Source of the DNA: Lachnoclostridium sp. UBA1241
Lineage (GTDB): Bacteria > Bacillota > Clostridia > Lachnospirales > Lachnospiraceae
DNA length: 19,920 nucleotides
Reading direction: 5' to 3'
Assembly (NCBI GenBank): GCA_002308955.1
Contig: DBWJ01000113.1
Coordinates: 1 to 19,920 of the forward strand
Shown: piece by piece, positions 5,435 through 12,914 of the stretch
How the letters are laid out: each line of letters begins with the position of its first letter
Position numbering within the stretch: the first letter of the stretch is position 1
Made by a program: the position numbers and the translations under genes
Notes under the pieces: model-generated
What the model was told of the DNA's origin: nothing
The model's input: only the letters and a program-made list of their open reading frames with translations
Database searches by the model: none

Positions 5435-7731
5435 TGTTAAAGAGAAAACTGTTTCGTACGCTCTGGGTTTACAAAGCCCAGTTCATCTCGATGATTATCA
5501 TGATCGGGATCGGCGTCGGAATCTTCTTCGGCTTCAACATCGAATGGTACAGCCTGAAGGTGGATACCGACGAGATTTATGAGGCAACCGGCTTCGCTGA
5601 CTTCCGCGTGATTAACGAGGGCGGCTTTTCAAAGGCGGACCTTGAGAAGGTTCTCGCCATCGACGGCGTAACCGATGCAACGCGCTTTCTGAGCGTTAAC
5701 ACGACGGTTCAGAACGATACCGATATCGTTGCGATTACCGTCAGTGAGAATATGAACATCTCCGGCGTTCTGGTCACGAAGGGCGAGCCCTATGACCCCG
5801 AAAGTCCGGACGGAATCTGGCTTAGTGACTCATTTGCCGCGGCAAATGACATAGCTATCGGGGATGAGATGACATTTGTCTATAAATCCATCACCCTCGG
5901 CGGCAAGGTGAAAGGTCTTGTGAAAGCAAGCGAATACCTGATCTGCCTTCCGGACGAGACGCAGGTAATGCCGGATTTTCATTCCTACGGCTATGCTTAC
6001 GTTTCTCCGGTACTGATCGGAAACGCGCTTGACAAGCTGCTTCCGGGACTCGGAACCGTCGGGTTCTATCCGCAGATTCACATCAAGTCGGAGCTCGAGA
6101 AGAAGGAGCTTGTGGAGAAGCTGGAGGATGCGTTCGGAAAGACCTATATGGTGCTTTCGAAGGATGAGACGGCGTCCTGGAGCGAAGCCCAGGGCGAAGT
6201 TAACGAAGGCAAGACTATGGGATCGGTTCTGCCGGTGCTGTTCCTTGCCATCGCAATCCTTACCATGGTTACGACAATGCACCGCATCACAGCAAGCGAG
6301 AAGACGCAGATCGGAACACTTAAGGCACTCGGTTACCGGGATGCGAAGATTCTTCGCCACTATACGTCCTATGCGCTTTTTATCGGGCTTGCCGGAACCG
6401 CGCTCGGTATCGGAATCGGCTATCTGCTCGGCTGGTACATCATGAACCCGAACGGCGCGATGGGCACCTATATCGATATGCCGAGTTGGAAACTGTACGT
6501 GCCGTGGTTCTGCTGGATCGTACTTGCGGTGATGAATCTGTTTCTGACCGCAATCGGCTTCCTCTCGGTTAAGAAGATGCTTCAGGGAACGGCGGCGGAT
6601 GCGCTTAGACCTTACAGCCCGAAGCGGATGAAGCACATGTGGATCGAAGAAACGAAAGCCTTCAAGGCGCTTGGCTTCGGCATCAAATGGAACCTCCGTG
6701 ACCTTCTCAGGCATAAAGCCCGCTCTGCGATGACGCTTTTCGGCATCATCGGCTGCACGCTTTTGATCGTCGGCAGCATGGGTATGCTTGATACGATGAA
6801 TGCCTTCATGGATGCCTTCTATGATAAGGCTATCAACTATAAGACGAGAGTCTATCTGGATGCCGAAAGCGTTACGAATGAGGAGGCTTGGGAGCTTGCC
6901 GAACAGTACAAGGCTGACTGGTGCGCACAGCGAAGCATTCAGATTGAAGACAAGGGATTTGCCCTTGAGATTTACAGCATAACGCATGACAAGGTGCGCT
7001 TCCCGGATCAGGATATGGAATTCTTTTCGCTTTCCGATGACGGCGCTTACGTCTGCGGCCGGATTGCCAGAGATTTCAACCTGAAGGAAGGTGACGCGCT
7101 TACGTTTGAACCCTTCGACAGTGATGAAAAGTATACTGTTCCGGTTGCGGGTATCCTTTCCTCCATGAGTGAGAGCGTAGTCATGACAAAGGCTTACGCT
7201 GATAAGGTGGGCATTCCCTATACCGTCAGCACGCTTTTCACCGATGAGACGGAGATTGCGCAGAATCAGCACATCTTAAACAGCCAGAGCAAGCAGTCGA
7301 TTCTCGACTCCTTCGATACGTTTATGGAACTGATGAACGTGATGATCGTGCTTCTGGTTATCGCGGCTGTCGTCCTGGGAATCGTCGTTCTTTATAATCT
7401 CGGTGTCATGAGCTATACGGAGCGTTACCGTGAGATGGCTACCTTAAAGGTTGTCGGCTTCAAGAACAGTAAGATTGCCCGCCTTTTGATCGGTCAGAAC
7501 CTGTGGCTTACGGTAATCGGCATCATCATCGGAATTCCGGTCGGTGTCGGCGTTCTTAAATACCTTCTTGTCGCGCTTGCTTCCGAATACGAGTTGAAGC
7601 TGGTACTCGGACCGGCGACGTACCTGACGGCAATTCTGCTCACATTTGCCGTATCCTTTATCGTCGGACTGATGGTTGCGCGGAAGAACAAGCACATTGA
7701 TATGGTTGCCGCACTGAAGACGGAAGAGTAA
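5434..7731 (+). CDS. ABC transporter permease with two FtsX domains
   Basis: The 765-residue protein is the membrane partner of the preceding ATPase. A signal-anchor helix (about residues 14-36) is followed by an extracytoplasmic region to about 260. A first FtsX unit has helices near 264-283, 309-336 and 353-382, and contains ASEKTQIGTLKALGYRD. A new anchor helix lies near 431-455, then a second extracytoplasmic region. A second FtsX unit (about 630-660, 689-715, 729-749) contains YTERYREMATLKVVGF. The two repeats mean one polypeptide probably replaces a homodimer of 4-helix MacB-like subunits. The start ATG at 5434 overlaps the ATPase stop by one base and has GAGGTGG upstream. A hairpin 75 bases after the stop may end the transcript. 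The substrate is not predictable. Confidence 0.9.
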   Translation: MLKRKLFRTLWVYKAQFISMIIMIGIGVGIFFGFNIEWYSLKVDTDEIYEATGFADFRVINEGGFSKADLEKVLAIDGVTDATRFLSVNTTVQNDTDIVAITVSENMNISGVLVTKGEPYDPESPDGIWLSDSFAAANDIAIGDEMTFVYKSITLGGKVKGLVKASEYLICLPDETQVMPDFHSYGYAYVSPVLIGNALDKLLPGLGTVGFYPQIHIKSELEKKELVEKLEDAFGKTYMVLSKDETASWSEAQGEVNEGKTMGSVLPVLFLAIAILTMVTTMHRITASEKTQIGTLKALGYRDAKILRHYTSYALFIGLAGTALGIGIGYLLGWYIMNPNGAMGTYIDMPSWKLYVPWFCWIVLAVMNLFLTAIGFLSVKKMLQGTAADALRPYSPKRMKHMWIEETKAFKALGFGIKWNLRDLLRHKARSAMTLFGIIGCTLLIVGSMGMLDTMNAFMDAFYDKAINYKTRVYLDAESVTNEEAWELAEQYKADWCAQRSIQIEDKGFALEIYSITHDKVRFPDQDMEFFSLSDDGAYVCGRIARDFNLKEGDALTFEPFDSDEKYTVPVAGILSSMSESVVMTKAYADKVGIPYTVSTLFTDETEIAQNQHILNSQSKQSILDSFDTFMELMNVMIVLLVIAAVVLGIVVLYNLGVMSYTERYREMATLKVVGFKNSKIARLLIGQNLWLTVIGIIIGIPVGVGVLKYLLVALASEYELKLVLGPATYLTAILLTFAVSFIVGLMVARKNKHIDMVAALKTEE

Positions 7732-7806
7732 CCGATGCAATCGGGCTTAATTCGTTATTTGGGTTGCCGGTTTGGCGTAATATATCTTGCCTTTACATAT
7801 GCTGTT

Positions 7807-7840
7807 TGACGGGAGTCCTTCGGGGCTCCTGTCAGATTTT
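7807..7840 (+). terminator. C(UUCG)G hairpin between the permease and TetR genes
   Basis: A 12-bp stem (7807-7818 with 7823-7834, two wobble pairs) closes on a UUCG tetraloop and is followed by GATTTT. It probably terminates the LolD/FtsX transcript. It ends one base before ACGGAGGAAC, the TetR ribosome binding site region, so it could also act as a 5' stem-loop of the TetR message. No convincing TetR promoter is visible in 7732-7806. Confidence 0.65.
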
Positions 7841-7853
7841 ACGGAGGAACAAA

Positions 7854-8477
7854 ATGGCGGGAAGAAGAAACAGTCACGAACGGATCGTGGCGGCAGCGAA
7901 AGCGGAATTTAAAAGGAGCGGTTTCAAGGAAGCCTCCATGCGGAACATTGCTTTGCTTGCGGGGGTAAGCGCCTCCGCGCTTTATAAGCATTTTCCGAGC
8001 AAGGAGGATATGTTCGCGAGCCTTGTGGAACCCGTGAAAGCGGAGTTCGAGCGGGAGTATCATGAACGCGAACGGCGGGAATACGAAGGAATGGAGAACG
8101 GGGACCGGATGTTCTCCGAACAGACCGGAGGCTGCCGCTGGGCGATGGAGTTTATCTATGACCATGTGGAGGAATTCGGACTTCTCGTTAACTGCGCCGA
8201 CGGAACCCTTTACGGAAACTTTATTCATGACGTTGCCGAAATCGAGGAAAATGCGACACGGCGCTTTATTGAGGAGCTCCGAAAGAGGGGAGAAGAAGCA
8301 ATTCTTCTTCCGCAGGGAGAATTGCATCTTCTGGTGACAACGCAGGTAGAGGCAATCTTCGAAGCACTGAAGCACGGTTTTTCGAAAGAAGACGCTTTAC
8401 ATTACGCCGATACGCTGGATTGTTTCTTCACTCCCGGATGGATGAGCGTTATGTTGGGCGTAAGTGAACAAAACTGA
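7854..8477 (+). CDS. TetR-family transcriptional regulator
   Basis: The 207-residue protein begins with a TetR helix-turn-helix domain: RRNSHERIVAAAKAEFKRSGF, then ASMRNIALLAGVSASALYKHFPSKEDMF (about residues 5-55). The C-terminal half is a helical ligand-binding/dimerisation domain with no recognised subfamily motif. The start at 7854 has ACGGAGGAAC directly upstream; earlier in-frame codons lie across the UUCG hairpin. It sits between the iron-controlled LolD/FtsX operon and the first IrtAB-like pair, in the same orientation. It may add a second, ligand-responsive control over one or both transporters. I found no strong dyad that would be its operator; GAAC-ACC-GTTC at 8530-8540 is only a weak candidate. 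Confidence 0.9.
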   Translation: MAGRRNSHERIVAAAKAEFKRSGFKEASMRNIALLAGVSASALYKHFPSKEDMFASLVEPVKAEFEREYHERERREYEGMENGDRMFSEQTGGCRWAMEFIYDHVEEFGLLVNCADGTLYGNFIHDVAEIEENATRRFIEELRKRGEEAILLPQGELHLLVTTQVEAIFEALKHGFSKEDALHYADTLDCFFTPGWMSVMLGVSEQN

Positions 8478-8488
8478 AAAAGTGTGTC

Positions 8489-8517
8489 TTGACTCGTAAG
8501 GGCGGGCGGTGTATTCT
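8489..8517 (+). promoter_or_regulatory. Promoter upstream of the first IrtAB-like pair
   Basis: TTGACT (8489-8494), a 17-bp spacer and TATTCT (8512-8517) make a good sigma-A promoter just after the TetR gene. A transcript from it would have a leader of about 100 bases containing a terminator-like hairpin (8559-8581) and then the palindrome at 8594-8611. Confidence 0.65.
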
Positions 8518-8558
8518 CATTTACCGGGTGAACACCGTTCGCTTTTTGGTTTTGAAAC

Positions 8559-8581
8559 AAACTGCCCTTCGCGGCAGTTTT
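8559..8581 (+). terminator. Terminator-like hairpin in the leader of the first IrtAB-like pair
   Basis: An 8-bp perfect stem (8559-8566 with 8573-8580) with a 6-base loop runs into TTTT (8578-8581). It is either the TetR gene's terminator or, given the promoter at 8489-8517, an attenuator in the downstream leader. No clear anti-terminator partner was found. Confidence 0.65.
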
Positions 8582-8593
8582 AAAATCGGTTGT

Positions 8594-8611
8594 GGTTAGC
8601 ACATGCTAATC
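8594..8611. promoter_or_regulatory. Putative DtxR operator in the leader of the first IrtAB-like pair
   Basis: GGTTAG-CACATG-CTAATC keeps the TTAG-N6-CTAA core of the two copies at 4637-4683; the inner bases extend it to TTAGCA-CA-TGCTAA. It lies 16 bases before the start codon and about 70 bases downstream of the predicted transcription start, so it would act as a roadblock unless a closer promoter exists. Confidence 0.6.
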
Positions 8612-8626
8612 GCTGAAAGGAACAAC

Positions 8627-10387
8627 ATGGCCAATCAAGTTAAGAAGAAGGAACGCTCGACACTCAGCTGGGTGATGGAATTTGCGGGAATCCATAAAAT
8701 CCATTATATCCTGAGCGTCATTATTGCGTTCGGAAGTGTAATCTGCGGCTTTGTGCCGTACCTGTTCCTCGGAGATATGGTAAAGGGACTGATAAACCAT
8801 ACCGCCGACGAAACATTCTGCATGAACAAAATCGCCTTAATGGCACTGTTCTGGGTGCTGTGCCGCCTGCTGCACGGCGTTTCGACCACGCTGTCGCACA
8901 AGGCCACGTTCTCCGTACTTGCGGAGATCAGAAAAAGGCTTACAGCGAAGCTTTCGCGCATGCCCCTCGGGGATGTTCTGGAGCAGGCTTCGGGTACTTA
9001 TAAAAACATCATCATAGAGCGTGTCGACTCGATTGAAACGACGCTCGCGCATGTCATTCCGGAGGTGCTTTCGAACGCAGTCGTCCCGGTCGGCATCTTC
9101 ATTATCATGCTTACAATTGACTGGAGATTGACGCTTCTGTCCCTGTTAAGCCTTCCGGTCGGCATGATCTTCTTCGGACATATGATGGGGACCTCCCAGC
9201 AGGATTTCGATAACGCGATTCAGAAGACGAAAGCGTTAAATGACACCGCTGTCGAGTACATCAACGGAATCGAAGTCATCAAGGCCTTCGGCAAATCGAA
9301 AACCTCTTACGACAAATTCGTCCACGCCGCGAAGGAAGGCGCTGACTGCTTCATCGAATGGATGCGCCGTTGCAACATCGACCAGAACTGCGGAATGGCG
9401 CTGATGCCCGCGCAGCTGTTGTCGTTGCTTCCGTTCTCAGCTTGGTTTTATATGAAAGGCTGGATTTCGGGACCGGACGTCCTGATGCTTGTTATTCTTG
9501 CTCTCGGCCTTGCGGGTCCGTTCGTGCGTGTAGCGAGCTACATGGACGATGTTTCGAAGATGGGCGTTATCGTCGGAGAAGCAACCTCAATCCTTGTAAA
9601 ACGTGACCTTGTCCGTCCGGCCAAATCGACTGTAAACCCGAAAGGTAACGCAATTGAACTCCGTGACGTGCATTTCGGCTATAAGGATCAGGAAGTGCTT
9701 CACGGCGTGAATCTTAAGATTAAAGAGGGCGAGGTTACCGCACTGGTCGGTCCTTCCGGTGCCGGCAAATCAACGGTTGCCAAGCTGATCGCGTCCTTCT
9801 GGGATGTGGACGGCGGCGTGATTCTGTACGGCGGAGCGGACATCCGCAACATGGCTCTTTCGGAATATAATAAAAACATCGCCTACGTTTCCCAAGACAA
9901 CTATCTGTTCGATGTTTCCGTGATGGAGAACATCAGAATGGGGCGTCCCGGAGCGACCGATGAGGACGTAATTGCCGCAGCCAAGGCGTGCGGCTGTCAT
10001 GAGTTTATCCTGCAGCTTGAAAAGGGCTATCAGACGATCGCAGGCGGCTCGGGAGCGCACCTTTCGGGCGGCGAGCGGCAACGGATCGCCATCGCACGGG
10101 CAATGCTTAAAAACGCGCCTGTGGTTATCCTCGACGAGGCAACGGCGTATACCGATCCCGAGAATGAAGCCATAGTGCAGAAATCGGTTGCAAAACTTGT
10201 ACAGGGCAGAACCCTGATTGTCATCGCGCACCGCCTGTCGACAATCGCAACGGCCGACCACATCATACTGATTAACAACGGTGTGGTGGAAGCGGAGGGC
10301 ACGCAGGAGGAATTGCTGCAAAACAGCGCCTTGTACCGCAAAATGTGGAATGACCATATCGGCACGATTGACACGGAGGTGGCATAA
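8627..10387 (+). CDS. ABC transporter ATP-binding/permease, IrtA/YbtP-like subunit (pair 1)
   Basis: The 586-residue half-transporter fuses a six-helix exporter-fold membrane domain (about residues 20-320) to an ATPase domain. Walker A is GPSGAGKST (375-383), the Q-loop YVSQDNYLF, the signature LSGGERQR (479-486), Walker B VVILDEATAYTDPENE (Asp503, Glu504), and the switch His535. The TAYTDPENE D-loop and the IEYINGIEVIKAFG segment are typical of IrtA/YbtP proteins, which import ferric siderophores despite their exporter fold. There is no N-terminal siderophore-interacting reductase domain, unlike mycobacterial IrtA. The start at 8627 has AAAGG six bases upstream; an ATG at 8603 lies inside the palindrome. 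Its stop overlaps the partner gene by one base. Likely control: the palindrome at 8594-8611 and perhaps TetR. Confidence 0.9.
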   Translation: MANQVKKKERSTLSWVMEFAGIHKIHYILSVIIAFGSVICGFVPYLFLGDMVKGLINHTADETFCMNKIALMALFWVLCRLLHGVSTTLSHKATFSVLAEIRKRLTAKLSRMPLGDVLEQASGTYKNIIIERVDSIETTLAHVIPEVLSNAVVPVGIFIIMLTIDWRLTLLSLLSLPVGMIFFGHMMGTSQQDFDNAIQKTKALNDTAVEYINGIEVIKAFGKSKTSYDKFVHAAKEGADCFIEWMRRCNIDQNCGMALMPAQLLSLLPFSAWFYMKGWISGPDVLMLVILALGLAGPFVRVASYMDDVSKMGVIVGEATSILVKRDLVRPAKSTVNPKGNAIELRDVHFGYKDQEVLHGVNLKIKEGEVTALVGPSGAGKSTVAKLIASFWDVDGGVILYGGADIRNMALSEYNKNIAYVSQDNYLFDVSVMENIRMGRPGATDEDVIAAAKACGCHEFILQLEKGYQTIAGGSGAHLSGGERQRIAIARAMLKNAPVVILDEATAYTDPENEAIVQKSVAKLVQGRTLIVIAHRLSTIATADHIILINNGVVEAEGTQEELLQNSALYRKMWNDHIGTIDTEVA

Positions 10388-12123
10388 TGTTAGCAATACT
10401 GAAGAAGTTTTTCGATTTCTGCGACAGGGATGACCGCAGAAAACTCCGCCTCTCGATGATTCTCGGTGTAGTGAAGGCATTCTTCGCGGCACTCAGAATT
10501 CCGGCAATCGGCGTGATTGCCATGGGAATCATTAATCAGGACATGGGCGCAAAGCATATATGGGGATCATTCGGAATAATGTGCGTATCGGTACTCGGAC
10601 AGATTCTGATCGGACTTAAGACAACGATGCTTCAGTGCGAAGCCGGTTATCACTGCAGCTGCAATAAGCGAATGGAAATCGCGGAACACCTCCGCTACCT
10701 GCCGATGGGCTATTTCAACCGGAACAGCCTCGGGCGCATCACGAATATTACGACCAATACAATGGAAGGTCTTTCCGATGTGGCGGCCCGCGTTGTCATG
10801 ATGACGACACAGGGCATTCTCACGACAGCGGTCATCACAATTATGATTTTCTGTTTTGATTGGAGAATCGGAATCATTCTTTTGATCGGCGTAGCGGTGT
10901 TCGGCGCTTTCAATACTTTGATGCAGATGTCCGCAAAGCGCGCGGCACCGAGGAAAGCAGTTGCTGACGAAGCACTTGTCTCGGCTGTCATTGAGTACGT
11001 TCAGGGAATTGCCGAAGTGAAGAACTTCAACCTGACCGGCAACGAAGCGAAGAAACTCAATAAGGCCATCCGCGAAAAATGCAAAGGCGACACGCTTCTT
11101 GAGTACTCCGTAATTCCATTCATGACGCTTCAGAACATTATGACCAAGCTGCTTGGAATTGCCATGTGCGTAGCTTCCGTTAAATTCTATTTTGACGGCA
11201 CAATGGAACTTCTCTACACTGTCATGATGACGGTGTCTTCGTTCCTTGTATACGAAAGCCTTGAACTGATGGGCAATTTTTCGGCGCTGCTTCGTACCAT
11301 AGATATTGCCGTAACACAGGCACAGAGCGTTCTTGACGAGCCCGCTATGGATATTTCCGGCGAAGAGATTGTACCGAAGAATTATGATATTGAACTGAAG
11401 AATGTCGGATTCTCGTATGAATCCCGCCGGATTATCGATGATGTATCCCTTCGGATTCCGGAGAAAACAACGACCGCAATCGTCGGACCTTCGGGTGGCG
11501 GCAAGACGACGCTTACAAGTTTGATCGCCCGTTTCTGGGATGTACAGGAAGGTTCGGTTACGCTTGGTGGCAGGAATGTGAAGGAGTACAGCTTCGACGC
11601 TTTGATGCGGAACTTCAGTTTCGTGTTCCAGCGCGTGTATCTGTTTGAGGATACCGTAGCCAACAACATCCGCTTCGGTGAGCCGGACGCCTCTATGGAC
11701 CGCGTCATCGAAGCGGCGAAGAAAGCCCGCTGCCATGACTTCATCATGTCGCTTCCGAACGGTTACGAAACCGTGATCGGAGAGGGCGGCACATCGCTTT
11801 CGGGCGGGGAGAAGCAGCGTATCTCCATTGCAAGGGCCATCTTAAAGGACAGCCCGGTCATCATTCTCGATGAAGCAACCGCCAACGTCGATCCGGAGAA
11901 TGAGGCAGAGCTCGTCAAAGCCGTTGAAGAACTCACAAGAGATAAGACAATCATCATGATCGCACACCGCTTAAAGACCGTGCGGAACGCCGACCAGATT
12001 CTTGTGGTCGATCAGGGCCGGATCGTTCAAAGAGGAACGCATGAAGCCCTTATGAAGGAAGACGGAATCTACCGTCGTTTCGTTTCCGAAAGGAGCGAAG
12101 CAGCCTCCTGGAAAATAGCATAA
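10387..12123 (+). CDS. ABC transporter ATP-binding/permease, IrtB/YbtQ-like subunit (pair 1)
   Basis: The 578-residue half-transporter has the same membrane-plus-ATPase layout as its partner but belongs to the B subtype. Walker A is GPSGGGKTT (367-375), the Q-loop FVFQRVYLFEDTVANNI, the signature LSGGEKQR (471-478) and Walker B VIILDEATANVDPENE (Asp495, Glu496). All ATPase motifs are intact, so both nucleotide sites of the heterodimer should be active. The start ATG overlaps the upstream stop by one base and follows GGAGGTGG, showing tight coupling. A strong terminator 20 bases downstream separates this pair from the ECF operon. It is close in sequence to the second B subunit at 16896-18617; the shared QRVYLF, PSGGGK and EAAKKARC segments indicate paralogy. 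Substrate: probably a ferric chelate or tetrapyrrole, by family and context. Confidence 0.9.
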   Translation: MLAILKKFFDFCDRDDRRKLRLSMILGVVKAFFAALRIPAIGVIAMGIINQDMGAKHIWGSFGIMCVSVLGQILIGLKTTMLQCEAGYHCSCNKRMEIAEHLRYLPMGYFNRNSLGRITNITTNTMEGLSDVAARVVMMTTQGILTTAVITIMIFCFDWRIGIILLIGVAVFGAFNTLMQMSAKRAAPRKAVADEALVSAVIEYVQGIAEVKNFNLTGNEAKKLNKAIREKCKGDTLLEYSVIPFMTLQNIMTKLLGIAMCVASVKFYFDGTMELLYTVMMTVSSFLVYESLELMGNFSALLRTIDIAVTQAQSVLDEPAMDISGEEIVPKNYDIELKNVGFSYESRRIIDDVSLRIPEKTTTAIVGPSGGGKTTLTSLIARFWDVQEGSVTLGGRNVKEYSFDALMRNFSFVFQRVYLFEDTVANNIRFGEPDASMDRVIEAAKKARCHDFIMSLPNGYETVIGEGGTSLSGGEKQRISIARAILKDSPVIILDEATANVDPENEAELVKAVEELTRDKTIIMIAHRLKTVRNADQILVVDQGRIVQRGTHEALMKEDGIYRRFVSERSEAASWKIA

Positions 12124-12143
12124 CCCATCTCTCACTTGAGCGG

Positions 12144-12178
12144 GCCGCCGTGACATTGTATGTGTTGCGGCGGCTTTT
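12144..12178 (+). terminator. Terminator after the first IrtAB-like pair
   Basis: A GC-rich 12-bp stem (12144-12155 with 12163-12174, two wobble pairs) with a 7-base loop is followed by TTTT (12175-12178). Confidence 0.88.
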
Positions 12179-12198
12179 CTGTGTGATAAAACCATAGT

Positions 12199-12216
12199 GG
12201 TTAGCAATAGGTAAGA
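12199..12216. promoter_or_regulatory. Degenerate operator upstream of the ECF promoter
   Basis: GGTTAG-CAATAG-GTAAGA matches the left arm of the operator family well, but the right arm only at GTAA instead of CTAA. It lies 28 bases upstream of the -35 element. It could be a secondary site; on its own it would not be convincing. Confidence 0.35.
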
Positions 12217-12244
12217 AAAAGGCAGAAAAGATGGCAAAAAAGTA

Positions 12245-12273
12245 TTGATTTTATGCGTTTGTTGTGCTATAAA
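12245..12273 (+). promoter_or_regulatory. Promoter of the ECF/IrtAB operon
   Basis: TTGATT (12245-12250), a 17-bp spacer and TATAAA (12268-12273) form a good sigma-A promoter after a strong terminator and 50 bases before the S-component start. A palindrome begins six bases after the -10 element, the same geometry as at the LolD/FtsX promoter. Confidence 0.75.
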
Positions 12274-12278
12274 CTTTA

Positions 12279-12296
12279 TGTTAGCAAAGGGTAACC
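12279..12296. promoter_or_regulatory. Putative DtxR operator at the ECF promoter
   Basis: TGTTAG-CAAAGG-GTAACC covers the expected transcription start. The left arm is intact and the right arm keeps TAAC. Its position relative to the -10 element (start-to-start 11 bp) nearly equals that of copy 2 at the LolD/FtsX promoter (12 bp), which supports it despite the mismatch. Confidence 0.52.
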
Positions 12297-12322
12297 AAAT
12301 ACATTTTTGGAGGAATAATGAA

Positions 12323-12913
12323 ATGAAAAAAGAAGGTTTGAAGGCAAAGGACTTTATTACGGTCGGGATTTTCACCGCGCTCCTTTTGGTTGTGGAGTTT
12401 GCGTGCGGAATGCTCGGCTTTATTCATCCTTATATTGTTGCTTCGTATGTGGTAATGATTCCGCTTGTGGGATCGATTCCGATGATGCTTTTTTACACGA
12501 AGATTGAAAAGTTCGGCATGCTTACGACGATGTCGGTGCTGATTGCGATCTTTATGTTTATTACCGGAATGGGCTATCTCGGTGCACCGCTGATTATCGC
12601 AGCCGGCGTGCTTGCCGATCTGATTGCGAAGTCCGGTAAGTATAAGAATTTCAAGAAGATTGCATTAAGCCACGGCGTGTTCTGTCTGTGGATTTGCGCA
12701 AACTATTTCCCGGTTATCGTAACTGCCGATTCCTACCGGAAGGATCTTCTGGACGGCGGATACTCGGCAGAGTATTGCGATAACCTGTTCCGCGCCATTA
12801 ACGGGAAGACGATTGCCGTTTTATTGATTCTTTGCTTTGTATTCGGAATCATCGGCGCATTTGTCGGCAAGGCGGTTGTAAAGAAGCACTTCGAGAAAGC
12901 GGGAATCGTGTAA
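12323..12913 (+). CDS. ECF transporter S component, MptD/Trep_Strep family
   Basis: The 196-residue integral membrane protein would be the substrate-binding subunit of an energy-coupling-factor importer. It is strongly hydrophobic, with about five or six helices (first near residues 12-34). It ends in the basic motif GKAVVKKHFEKAGIV, which fits the Trep_Strep/MptD family of putative S components. Substrates of this family are mostly unproven. The start at 12323 has GGAGG nine bases upstream. A second ATG five bases earlier opens only ATG-AAA-TGA and overlaps the true start. EcfT follows after one base and the ATPase after that, so a complete ECF module is present. Regulation is probably by iron through the operator at 12279-12296. 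Iron chelate or heme is a contextual guess for the substrate. Confidence 0.85.
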   Translation: MKKEGLKAKDFITVGIFTALLLVVEFACGMLGFIHPYIVASYVVMIPLVGSIPMMLFYTKIEKFGMLTTMSVLIAIFMFITGMGYLGAPLIIAAGVLADLIAKSGKYKNFKKIALSHGVFCLWICANYFPVIVTADSYRKDLLDGGYSAEYCDNLFRAINGKTIAVLLILCFVFGIIGAFVGKAVVKKHFEKAGIV

Positions 12914-12914
12914 G

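Noticed and set aside
5830..7272. A 480-codon open frame on the minus strand, antisense to the permease gene
   Set aside because: It lacks recognisable domains, is rich in Arg/His/Cys as antisense shadows are, has no ribosome binding site, and lies wholly within a convincing FtsX permease gene.
7772..7799. TTGGCG-16-TACATA as a TetR promoter
   Set aside because: The match to consensus is weak and the spacer short; not listed as a feature.
8581..8586. TAAAAT as a -10 element placing the palindrome over the transcription start of the first IrtAB-like pair
   Set aside because: No acceptable -35 element lies 16-18 bp upstream; TTGAAA at 8552-8557 is 23 bp away.
10567..11736. A 389-codon open frame on the minus strand inside the IrtB-like gene
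   Set aside because: It is a shadow of the ABC gene, with no start signals and no family resemblance.
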